Assembly (NCBI RefSeq): GCF_039908645.1
Contig: NZ_CP150917.1
Span: 122,501 to 186,500, forward strand
Origin: Pseudomonas helvetica
GTDB lineage: Bacteria > Pseudomonadota > Gammaproteobacteria > Pseudomonadales > Pseudomonadaceae
DNA length: 64,000 nucleotides
Direction of reading: 5' to 3'
Part shown: positions 44,958 through 52,700 of the stretch, one piece after another
Position numbering within the stretch: position 1 is the first letter of the stretch
How the letters are laid out: every line of letters begins with the position of its first letter
The notes under the pieces: generated by a model
The model's input: only the letters and a program-made list of their open reading frames with translations
Databases searched by the model: none
Told to the model about the DNA's origin: nothing
Translations under genes and position numbers: made by a program

Positions 44958-46561
44958 GCACTGGTAAACACCTATTTCTGTGGCGAGGAGGCTTGCTCCC
45001 GTTGGGCCGCGAAGCGTCCCCAAAACCTGCCGCCGCGTTTCCTTTGGTACACCGCGACAGCTTTTTTGCGAGCACTACGCACTCGGGCGGGAGCAAGCTC
45101 GCTCGCCACAAAGGCCTTGGCCAGTCAGTGATTGTTGTGCTGGGTTTGTTTTCGCTGGCGGCCTGCACCGTCGGCCCGGACTTTGTGCGACCGCAAGCAC
45201 CGCAGATCGAAGAATGGTCAAAACCACAAAAAGCCGCTGCCAGCCAAGCGGTGACGGCCGAAATGAACGAACGCTGGTGGGAGGTCTTTCATGACCCGCA
45301 GCTGTCGGCGCTCAGCCGCCGTGCATTGACCGGTAATCTCGACCTGCAACTTGCCAGCAGCCGCTTGCAGCAAAGCCGCGCGGCTCGCCAGGTGATCACC
45401 GCCGAGCAGTATCCCACCACCGCCGCAACCGGCAGCTACGGACACAAACGCAACAGCGCGCAAGGCTTGATGGACCCGTCCGGCAACAACGGCCGCTCGG
45501 CGTTCAACCTCTGGGATGGCGGATTCTCAGCCTCCTGGGAGCTGGATTTCTGGGGGCGTGTGCGGCGCGAAGCCGAAGCCGCCGACGCGACTCTGGAAGT
45601 GGCAGAGAATGATCGCCGGGGTGTGCTGCTCTCAGTGTTGGCGGAAACCGCACAGGACTACATTCAACTACGCGGCGTGCAAAGCACCCGGGTTGTCACC
45701 GAGCAAAACCTCGAGGTCGCGCGGCACAGCCTGAAGTTGTCGCAGTTGCGTCTGGCCGATGGTGTGGCCACCGATCTGGATGTCGCCGAAGCCGCCGCTC
45801 AGGTGGCAACCATCGAAGCGCGCCTGCCCGCGCTTGAGCAGCGTCAGGCGCAGTTGATCAACGCCTTGAGCCTGTTGATGGGAGAACGGCCGCAAGCGCT
45901 GCAAGCCGAGCTGTCGAAGGACGCCCCGGTGCCGCAAACCCCGCGTCAAGTCGCGATCGGCCTGCCGTCGCAACTGGCCGAGCGGCGCCCGGACATTCGC
46001 CAGGCCGAGGCTCGACTGCATGCCACCACCGCCAGCATCGGTGTGGCCAAGGGCGATTTTTATCCGCGCATCACACTGTCTGGAAACCTCGGTTCGCAGG
46101 CCATGCAATTGAGTGATTTTGGTTCCTGGGGTTCGCGTCAATTCGGCATCGGCCCGCAGTTCAACCTGCCGCTGTTCGATGGTGGTCGCTTGCGCGGTAT
46201 GCTCAATTTGCGCGAGGCGCAGCAACAGGACGCGGCGCTGGCCTACCAGAAAACCGTGCTGCGGGCCTGGCATGAAATCGACGATCAGTTGACGAGCTTC
46301 AACGCCAGCCAGCTACGCCGCGACAGCCTTGCCGAAGCCGTGCGCCAAAACCAGATCGCCCTGCACACCGCGCAACAGCAATACGTCGAAGGCGTGGTCG
46401 ATTTCGTCAACGTCCTGACCGTACAGGGCGCGCTGCTGGCGACCCAGGAACAACTTGTGGAAAGCTCGACCGGCGTGTCGCTGGCGATGGTGGGGTTGTA
46501 CAAGGCGCTGGGAGGTGGGTGGGAGTCGGTGTATCCGTTGGCTCAGAACGTGAGGGAGTGA
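44954..46561 (+). CDS. NodT/OprM-type outer membrane factor, 5' end altered by a REP pair
   Basis: Outer membrane lipoprotein of the RND/EmrAB type (535 residues as drawn). The mature part is normal: lipobox LFSLAACTVGPDFVRP, EWSKPQKAA, two OEP repeats with GGFSASWELDFWGRVRREAEAADA and QFGIGPQFNLPLFDGGRLRGML. The N-terminus is odd: about 55 residues precede the lipoprotein signal peptide, and residues about 9-53 are translated from a REP pair (44979-45110). The ATGA overlap with the adaptor gene marks the ancestral start. Either translation begins at 44954 with a long, arginine- and histidine-rich leader, or at a later codon such as GTG 45129 (giving MIVVLGLFSLAAC). The frame is intact through the repeat. 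Confidence 0.88.
   Translation: MSTGKHLFLWRGGLLPLGREASPKPAAAFPLVHRDSFFASTTHSGGSKLARHKGLGQSVIVVLGLFSLAACTVGPDFVRPQAPQIEEWSKPQKAAASQAVTAEMNERWWEVFHDPQLSALSRRALTGNLDLQLASSRLQQSRAARQVITAEQYPTTAATGSYGHKRNSAQGLMDPSGNNGRSAFNLWDGGFSASWELDFWGRVRREAEAADATLEVAENDRRGVLLSVLAETAQDYIQLRGVQSTRVVTEQNLEVARHSLKLSQLRLADGVATDLDVAEAAAQVATIEARLPALEQRQAQLINALSLLMGERPQALQAELSKDAPVPQTPRQVAIGLPSQLAERRPDIRQAEARLHATTASIGVAKGDFYPRITLSGNLGSQAMQLSDFGSWGSRQFGIGPQFNLPLFDGGRLRGMLNLREAQQQDAALAYQKTVLRAWHEIDDQLTSFNASQLRRDSLAEAVRQNQIALHTAQQQYVEGVVDFVNVLTVQGALLATQEQLVESSTGVSLAMVGLYKALGGGWESVYPLAQNVRE
44979..45110. repeat. REP pair inserted in a coding region
   Basis: Arms tgtggcgaggaggcttgctc at 44979 and the inverse cgggagcaagctcgctcgcc at 45088-45110. 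Same family as the intergenic REPs in this window, but here inside the 5' part of the outer membrane factor gene and kept in frame. Confidence 0.85.
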
Positions 46562-46579
46562 TGAGACTGAAGCGTGCCG

Positions 46580-47269
46580 TCACCAGTACTCGGGTTTGAT
46601 TGCAGGTGCTTTGCGTGTAGGGACTCGAGAGGGAAACTGATGAGTCTCTAGCTCCTGCGCAGTGATGACCCGTCGCATCCAGTGTGAGAATTCTTTTAGA
46701 GAACCTGGAGCGGCACGCTTGAACTCAGGTCTGTGAGGTAGAACGATTCCTACGGTCATTTCAGGGAAGTCTTCTCGAATGGCTCTCAAGGCCGGTGTCA
46801 TGTCGGTATCACCAGAGACCAATATCAGTTGTTCGATGCGATCTGTCTCGCTGATGAGGGCTTGTCTGGCTGCAATGCGGTACATGCTGATTGCGATATG
46901 TACGTCTGTTTCTTTCTCTTCGAGCTTCCAGATGTCGACTTTGTCCTGACGCGACGCTCCGGTTTTTTTATCAATGAAGCGTGGGGCCTTGGCGGGCTCG
47001 AGCTGATGTCGGCCATAGTGGACACGGACATCACTGGCTTTCAGCGCTCGGACATAGGAGTCTTGGGCTTCCTTTGATACTCGGCCGCGGGTCGCAAGCT
47101 CAGGTTTGACAGACGAGGTGAAATAATCGACGGATGCCAACGTGCTGGCCGGGTTTTCTACGTAAGCGATATGGGCCAGTAGTTTCGACAAGTCCAGCCA
47201 CTTGTAGGGCGTACCCGCGAGCAGGCCATAGAAAAGGTTGTAACCGTCGACGAAGAACGCTGTGCGCAC
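46580..47269 (-). CDS. NYN-domain (LabA/DUF88-like) putative ribonuclease
   Basis: 229-residue protein of the NYN/PIN-like nuclease fold. The first acidic residue is in AFFVDGYNLFYG (Asp8), further acidic residues in EEKETDVHIAI, and LILVSGDTDMTPALRAI supplies the conserved SGDxDxxP motif. These aspartates bind metal in the family, which acts on RNA. It is a stand-alone gene convergent with the efflux operon. GTG start at 47269 with agggattgga upstream; it lacks an accessory domain. Target RNA is unknown. Confidence 0.87.
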   Translation of the reverse strand: MRTAFFVDGYNLFYGLLAGTPYKWLDLSKLLAHIAYVENPASTLASVDYFTSSVKPELATRGRVSKEAQDSYVRALKASDVRVHYGRHQLEPAKAPRFIDKKTGASRQDKVDIWKLEEKETDVHIAISMYRIAARQALISETDRIEQLILVSGDTDMTPALRAIREDFPEMTVGIVLPHRPEFKRAAPGSLKEFSHWMRRVITAQELETHQFPSRVPTRKAPAIKPEYW

Positions 47270-47289
47270 AATTCCAATCCCTGAAAACG

Positions 47290-47315
47290 AAAAAACCGGC
47301 CGAAGCCGGTTTTTT
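47290..47315. terminator. Bidirectional Rho-independent terminator
   Basis: aaaaaaccggc-cgaa-gccggtttttt, a perfect hairpin with A and T tracts on both sides. It lies 20 bases upstream of the NYN gene start, so it insulates that gene from transcription coming from the other side rather than ending it. From here to 47549 no gene is visible. Confidence 0.88.
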
Positions 47316-47549
47316 CACCCCAACTGCCAGCGAACTGAATCACTGCGTACGGGGTTGAGTAGTGGGGCCGATGCTAAGTCGAGTTGACACTGACGTCAAC
47401 TGCAACCTAACAAAGAGATCATGCAGGGATGGCCGACGCTCCAGCACCCGCGGTGGTTGTTTTTGCCCTAGCAGGCCATTGGCGTCAAGTCATGGCGAGC
47501 TTGGTTTTATGAGCCCATATTACGGTTGCGTTTGCGTCATATAGCCTGC

Positions 47550-48266
47550 CTACCGATTCTGCAAAAACACCACATACCCGCGAAACCACTCGTTGTCCTT
47601 CAAATACCCCGGCTCCTCCCATTCGCCGCCCTGAATCAGCCCGACCTTGAACGGCAGGCCGAGCCTGTTCAGCCTTGGCAGGTAGGCGGCGTAGTTGGGG
47701 ATGCTGTGGCGGCCCTGGTAGGTTTGTACTACCACTTCGTCGACCACGCCTTTGAGTTGGCCGATCACCTGCGGATCGGCGTGGCTGCTCCAGTCCATCA
47801 GGCCGGTGATGCTCAGGCGATACTGGGCGGGCAGGCGTTGGCGCAGGTCTTTGAGGAAGCTGACGTATTCGTCGAGGTAACGGGTGCGGGCATCGAAGTC
47901 GATCTGGATGCCGACCACCGGGTTACCCGCCTGTTGCCAGCGCTGCACCTGCCCCAGCAATTGCTGATAGACCGGCTCCGGCCAGCGCAGGGTGTGGGCG
48001 CGGTAGGTCACCCAGACTTCGCCCTGGGTCAGGCGCGGGATGGCGATGCCTTGGGCAATGAAGCGCACGCCGCGCTGTGGCGTGCGGCGTGATTCGCTGA
48101 TTTGCCCTTGCAGGACGTACAGGGTTTTCGCCTGGGCCAGCACCGGTTGCGTGCTGACCCCGCTCCACAGCCAAAAGGCGTCGTACTCGCCGGCGTCGAC
48201 GGCCGCAAAGGACGGGGCGCTGACCAGCAGTGCGAGCAGCGCCAGGCCTTTGAGGAAATCTCTCAT
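47550..48266 (-). CDS. DUF3142-like exported protein
   Basis: 238 residues with a signal peptide (MRDFLKGLALLALLVSAPSFA) and a likely TIM-barrel-type body: VNAGEYDAFWLW-like start, VVGIQIDFDARTRYLDEYVSFLKDLRQRLP, LSITGLMDWS and VDEVVVQTYQGRHS. The pattern of strand-end D/E and Q residues resembles glycoside-hydrolase-like barrels of the DUF3142 family, whose activity I do not know. It starts three bases after the stop of the large upstream gene, so the two form an operon and probably work together in the periplasm. Confidence 0.8.
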   Translation of the reverse strand: MRDFLKGLALLALLVSAPSFAAVDAGEYDAFWLWSGVSTQPVLAQAKTLYVLQGQISESRRTPQRGVRFIAQGIAIPRLTQGEVWVTYRAHTLRWPEPVYQQLLGQVQRWQQAGNPVVGIQIDFDARTRYLDEYVSFLKDLRQRLPAQYRLSITGLMDWSSHADPQVIGQLKGVVDEVVVQTYQGRHSIPNYAAYLPRLNRLGLPFKVGLIQGGEWEEPGYLKDNEWFRGYVVFLQNR

Positions 48267-48269
48267 GGC

Positions 48270-50438
48270 TTACCAGTAATACTGCAGCGACTTGCCCCAT
48301 TGAGTATCGGCAAAACCGCTTTTCAGCTGGCGGAACCAGGCCTTGCGCACAGCGGGTTCGACATCCTTGCCGCCGCAGCTGTTATTGCCCGAGGGCGCAT
48401 AGCAGTTGATGGCGCGGAACAGAGCGTAAGCGCGGTCTTCCTTCGGCGCTTTGGCGTTGTCGATGACCTGGCGATAACCTTCGTGCCGGGAGTAGATCTC
48501 GTCTTTGAACGCCGATCCTGTGGCACCGAGTTCGGACTTGTTGGGTTTGGCTTCCAGCGGTGAACTGTCGAGGCCATTGCGCAGGATGAACTCACCCAGG
48601 CAGTTCAGGCCTTTGGGGTTCTTGCCGTCCGCCTGAAGGGCCGCGGCAACCTCGGCGATGCTCGGGCAGTGGTAACCCGATTCAGCCTTGTCGCCCTGCC
48701 AGCGGAACATCGTCAGCGGTTGGCCGGTGCTGTAGAAATAGCCAATGCTCACACCGAGTTTGTCCGTCGACGGCTCGGCCGGCAGTCGTTTGAAGTCTTC
48801 GGCAAACTCGGCGTACTGACTGCGCAGCAACTCTTTGTAGAGCAGCACGAACAGCGCGCTGTTGCGCTCGGTGGCGTCTGCGCCCTGGCTGAATTGCTGA
48901 CGCAGCAGTGGGGCGTCGGCCACTAGCCGTTGCAGGCGATAACGCACGGCAGGTGTCTTGATCGGTGAGTCGACGGCGAACACTTTGCCGAGCCGCTGGC
49001 TGAGTTCGTAGTTGAAGGCCAGCGCCAGTTCGACCTGCTCGCGCTGCAACGGCTGTTTGACTTTGCCCAGCAACTCCAGCCACAGCGCTTCGGCTTCCGG
49101 CCATTTGTGCTGCTCATGCAGGGCAATGCCACGCAGCATCTGTTGGCTGAAGGCCAGGTAATCGAGTTTGTCCGGGACGCTGCCCGGGAGGACGTTCAGT
49201 GCCTGCTCGGGATTTTTCTCGAGGTACACCAGCACCGCAGCTTGCAGGTAGTCGTAGAGTGCTGGTTGCTGGGCAAACGAGGCTTTCTGCGCTTGCAGCG
49301 TCTTGAGGTTGAAAGGCGTCTGGTAGGTGCCGATGCTCAGCAAGTCTTTGACCACCAGCAGCAGCGGCGCCTGAATACCGTTATCCGGCTGGGTCAGCAG
49401 TTTGCTGTCGACCTCTTCCACCAGTTCCGGCAGGGTTTTGTTGCGCTGGGCGTCAGTGGCCTGGGTGAGTTGCCAAGCGTAGTCATCGGCGAGTTTCTGA
49501 TCTTCGCCGGCCAGCCAGTGCACGCGGCGGATCAGGCCTTTGGCCGACGCGCTGTACTCGCCCTGTGGATAAGTTTTCAGATAGTTGTCGAAGCCGGTTT
49601 CGGCCAATTGCAGGTTCGCGTTATCCACATGTTCGAGCGTCGGCAGGCCCATCTCGTCGAAAGCGTTTTGCTGGGCCGCGTTGAGCGCAATGCGCGCGGC
49701 CATGTACAGCGCGGTTTCCTTGAGCCAAGGCTGTTCGCTGTTGTTCAGGCTGGCGAAGGTTTGCGTGGCCTCGGCGAACTGGCCGCCATAGAACTGCGCT
49801 GCGCCGCGCAGGTACGTGAGGAAGGCTTTACCCGGTTCCGAGGTGATTGAGGCGGGCAGCAGGCTGTTCAGTTGATCGGCTTCCCAACTGCATGCGGCGA
49901 GCATCTGGAGGCGGCTTTGCGCCAGGCTTTGGCGTTCTTCGGCGGGCAATTGAGTGGTTTTCAGCAGTTGCGCGAGGAACGCGGCGGCGCTCTCTTCACT
50001 GTTGCTGCGGCAGCGGCTGCCTTCGCCTTCGATGAACTGATTGCCGGCAATGGTCGAGGCTTCGTGGCTGATGCCGAGTTGGCGCAGGGGCTCATCGAGC
50101 ACTGAAACCGGGGCTGATTCAGGGGGAGGTGTAGGTGCAGGAGCTGACGGTGAGTCGAGACGTCCGAGGTCGAACGGCACCGGGCCGTAGCCGGCCTCGC
50201 GGTCAAAATCACTCAATGGCGCCGGGTTCAGCGCTAGCGCGCCTTGATCGGAGAGCAGCAAGCGCAAATTGGCGCGGCTGTCGTTGCCAGGGTTGAGGAA
50301 AGCCACATTGTTGCAGCGTCCGTCACCGCCGAGCGACAGTTCAGGCGTGCAGGCGTCCTGATCGTAGCTGGCGTGGGCCGGGAGTGCGCAGGTTGTGGCA
50401 AGTGTCAGAGCGAGGGGCGACAGAAGACCGATACGCAT
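48270..50438 (-). CDS. Large exported helical-repeat protein (function unknown)
   Basis: 722-residue protein with a signal peptide (MRIGLLSPLALTLATTCALPAHA). No lipobox at the cleavage site. After a Pro-rich linker (about 97-110) the rest is helical with TPR-like character (FLTYLRGAAQFYGGQFAEATQTFASL, ALYMAARIALNAA, GFDNYLKTYPQGEYSASAKGLIRRVHWL). I recall homologues in Pseudomonas annotated as outer membrane assembly lipoprotein YfiO-like; the similarity is to the repeat fold, not to the whole BamD protein. Cysteines at both ends (DQDACTPEL, DGRCNNV, NCYAPSGNNSCGGKD) suggest disulfides. Operon with the DUF3142-like gene; divergent from the adaptor operon at 50596 across a 157-base gap. Confidence 0.75.
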   Translation of the reverse strand: MRIGLLSPLALTLATTCALPAHASYDQDACTPELSLGGDGRCNNVAFLNPGNDSRANLRLLLSDQGALALNPAPLSDFDREAGYGPVPFDLGRLDSPSAPAPTPPPESAPVSVLDEPLRQLGISHEASTIAGNQFIEGEGSRCRSNSEESAAAFLAQLLKTTQLPAEERQSLAQSRLQMLAACSWEADQLNSLLPASITSEPGKAFLTYLRGAAQFYGGQFAEATQTFASLNNSEQPWLKETALYMAARIALNAAQQNAFDEMGLPTLEHVDNANLQLAETGFDNYLKTYPQGEYSASAKGLIRRVHWLAGEDQKLADDYAWQLTQATDAQRNKTLPELVEEVDSKLLTQPDNGIQAPLLLVVKDLLSIGTYQTPFNLKTLQAQKASFAQQPALYDYLQAAVLVYLEKNPEQALNVLPGSVPDKLDYLAFSQQMLRGIALHEQHKWPEAEALWLELLGKVKQPLQREQVELALAFNYELSQRLGKVFAVDSPIKTPAVRYRLQRLVADAPLLRQQFSQGADATERNSALFVLLYKELLRSQYAEFAEDFKRLPAEPSTDKLGVSIGYFYSTGQPLTMFRWQGDKAESGYHCPSIAEVAAALQADGKNPKGLNCLGEFILRNGLDSSPLEAKPNKSELGATGSAFKDEIYSRHEGYRQVIDNAKAPKEDRAYALFRAINCYAPSGNNSCGGKDVEPAVRKAWFRQLKSGFADTQWGKSLQYYW

Positions 50439-50595
50439 GAATTGTCCTTAATCCGCAAACGCTGAAATCGAGGCCGTGATCATACCGCGCGCTGATCTCG
50501 AATTTGCAGTGCCGAGCCGCAATTTCGGGCAGTGATGGCTAATTGCTTGACGCTGGTCGAAGCTGTCTTAGACTCCGACCATCTGTCAGGGAGAC

Positions 50596-51384
50596 ATGGC
50601 TATGCGGCGTTTTCGTGGTTTGGCGTTAGGTTTGATCGGGCTGGCAGGCGTATCACAGGCGCAAACGCCCGTGCCAGACGATCCGCTCCTGGAAAGCACC
50701 AGCACAGGCAGTCATGCCACAACCAGCAGCGAAGCCCGCGGTGTGTTGCGTGCTCGCGATCAAGCGGTGCTTGCCAGTGAACTGCCCGGCAGAATTGTCG
50801 AGTTGCCGTTCAGTGAAGGCGAGTCCTTTAAGAAGGGTGACACCCTGGCGCGTTTCGATTGCTCGGCCTTTCAGGCGCAGCTCAACGCCGCACAGGCCGC
50901 CAGCCGGGGTGCCGGCGAAGAGTTGGCGCACAACAAACAACTCGCTTCGTTGAACTCGGTTGGGCGTTTTGAAGTGGCGCGAGCCGAAGCCAAACTCAGC
51001 GAAACCCAGGCGCAATCTCAGGTGTATCAGGTTCAGGTCAAACGCTGCAGCGTCGTCGCGCCGTTTGACGGCCAGGTCGTCGCACGCAAGGTTCAGCGTT
51101 ATGAAAGCGTCGCCGCCGGTGCGCCGCTGTTGGACATCGTCGACAACCGTAGCCTGGAAATCCACCTGCTGGTGCCCTCGCGCTGGATGGGCAAACTCAA
51201 GCCCGGACAGACCTTCAGCTTCGTTCCCGATGAAACCGGCCAGCCCATCGCCGCCACGGTCAAACGCCTCGGCGCGCGAATCGACGAAGGCAGCCAGACC
51301 TTGCTGCTGGTCGCAACGGTGCCCAACGCCAGTGGCTTACTGGCCGGGATGAGCGGCACGGCGCGCTTCGCGGAGCTCAAATGA
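50596..51384 (+). CDS. Periplasmic adaptor protein (RND/HlyD type, small)
   Basis: 262 residues with signal peptide (RRFRGLALGLIGLAGVSQA) and the core of a membrane-fusion protein: lipoyl half (LASELPGRIVELPFSEGESFKKGDTLARFD), a short alpha-hairpin (about 100-145), second lipoyl half (VVAPFDGQVVARKVQRYESVAAGAPLLDI) and a barrel. It lacks a lipidation Cys and a membrane-proximal domain. No pump gene follows; instead two more adaptor-like genes do, coupled by ATGA at 51381. First gene of a three-gene operon, with a strong gggagac ribosome site. Likely one ring component of an export or anchoring complex for the downstream giant protein. Confidence 0.87.
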   Translation: MAMRRFRGLALGLIGLAGVSQAQTPVPDDPLLESTSTGSHATTSSEARGVLRARDQAVLASELPGRIVELPFSEGESFKKGDTLARFDCSAFQAQLNAAQAASRGAGEELAHNKQLASLNSVGRFEVARAEAKLSETQAQSQVYQVQVKRCSVVAPFDGQVVARKVQRYESVAAGAPLLDIVDNRSLEIHLLVPSRWMGKLKPGQTFSFVPDETGQPIAATVKRLGARIDEGSQTLLLVATVPNASGLLAGMSGTARFAELK

Positions 51385-52700
51385 ACGCGCCCGTCACGGG
51401 TGGCGCCGAGCAGGTCTTCGCGCGCTTTCTGGAGCTGGAGCGCCAGACTCGCGCCGCGCGCACTGCCGACCAACTGGCTTACAGCCTGGCCAATGACGGT
51501 CAATCCTTGTTCGGCTTTCGTCACGCGGCGCTGTTGATCGCCGGCAAGGTGCGGGCGATCACCGGTGTCAGTGCCGTGGAACCGAATGCGCCGTTTGTAG
51601 CGTTCGTCGAGCAAGCGGTGGCGCAGTTGTTCAAGCTCGAGCTGGTGAAGCAGGCGCGGGTTATACCGGCCTCTGCGTTAAGCGGCCCGATTCAGGCCGA
51701 CTGGCAAAGTCTTTCTGCCGCACAGGTGTTCTGGCTGCCGCTGATTGATCGCCAGGGCCAGGTATTCGGCGGTGTGTGGCTGGCTCGCGATGTACCGTGG
51801 AATCCGTCCGAGCAAGTGCTGTTGTCGCAACTCGGTGACACCTACAGTCACGCCTGGCTGGCGCTGCAACCGCGTCAACCGTGGCGCTTGCGCTGGACCC
51901 GCAAACGTCAGGTCGCCTTGGCGGCGGTGCTGGTGCTGGGCTTGTTGATTCCGGTACGCCAGTCGGTGCTGGCGCCGGCCGAAGTCGTGCCGCTCGGCGG
52001 TCGGGTGGTGGCGGCACCGTTGGATGGGGTAATCGCCGAGTTCCTGGTCAAACCCAACCAAAGCGTGAAGACCGGCGACCTGTTGCTGCGTTTCGAAGGC
52101 ACCACACTCAAAGCCCAGGCGGATGTCGCCGATCGGGCCTTGGGTGTGGCAGAAGCCGAGCTCAAGGCCAACGCCCAGCGCGCCTTTGCCGACGCCGAGT
52201 CGAGTTCGAAAATTGATTTGCTGGCCGCACGGGTCGAGCAGAAGCGTGCCGAACGCGATTACGCCCATGAACTGCTCAAACGCAGTGAAGTGCGTGCCGA
52301 GCGCGATGGCATTGCGGTGTTCGCCGACGCCGAACGCTGGACCGGCAAACCGGTGCAGACCGGCGAGCGGCTGATGGAAATCGCCGACCCGAGCCAGGCG
52401 GAGTTGCGCATCGAACTGGCGGTGGGTGATGCGATTGCACTGGAGTCGGGCGCGCAGGTGGCGCTGTTTCTCGACAGCGATCCGTTGCAACGGCATTTGG
52501 CCAGACTCGAACGCTCGGCCTATGAAGCGCAACCGACGGCCGGCGGCCAGTTGGCGTATCGGCTCGATGCCAGTTTCGAGGCCGCGCCGCCGCGTATCGG
52601 CTTGCGCGGTACGGCGAAAATCTTCGGCGATCGCGCGCCGCTGGCGCTGTACCTGTTGCGCAAGCCGCTGGCCGGCTTGCGCCAAAGTGTGGGTCTCTAG
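51381..52700 (+). CDS. HlyD-like adaptor with GAF-like cytoplasmic head
   Basis: 439 residues. Residues 1-165 look like a GAF-type domain (FLELERQTRAARTADQLAYSLANDGQ, FWLPLIDRQGQVFGGVWLARDVPWNPSEQVLLSQLGDTYSHAW). A transmembrane helix follows (RQVALAAVLVLGLLIPVRQSV, about 175-195), then a periplasmic HlyD-type part with lipoyl motif (VVAAPLDGVIAEFLVKPNQSVKTGDLLLRFE), hairpin, second half (VRAERDGIAVFADAERWTGKPVQTG) and barrel. The cytoplasmic GAF-like head on an adaptor is unusual and could sense a ligand or bind cargo. Overlaps the previous gene by ATGA and is followed immediately (TAGATG) by the M50 gene, so all three are translated together. Confidence 0.85.
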   Translation: MNAPVTGGAEQVFARFLELERQTRAARTADQLAYSLANDGQSLFGFRHAALLIAGKVRAITGVSAVEPNAPFVAFVEQAVAQLFKLELVKQARVIPASALSGPIQADWQSLSAAQVFWLPLIDRQGQVFGGVWLARDVPWNPSEQVLLSQLGDTYSHAWLALQPRQPWRLRWTRKRQVALAAVLVLGLLIPVRQSVLAPAEVVPLGGRVVAAPLDGVIAEFLVKPNQSVKTGDLLLRFEGTTLKAQADVADRALGVAEAELKANAQRAFADAESSSKIDLLAARVEQKRAERDYAHELLKRSEVRAERDGIAVFADAERWTGKPVQTGERLMEIADPSQAELRIELAVGDAIALESGAQVALFLDSDPLQRHLARLERSAYEAQPTAGGQLAYRLDASFEAAPPRIGLRGTAKIFGDRAPLALYLLRKPLAGLRQSVGL

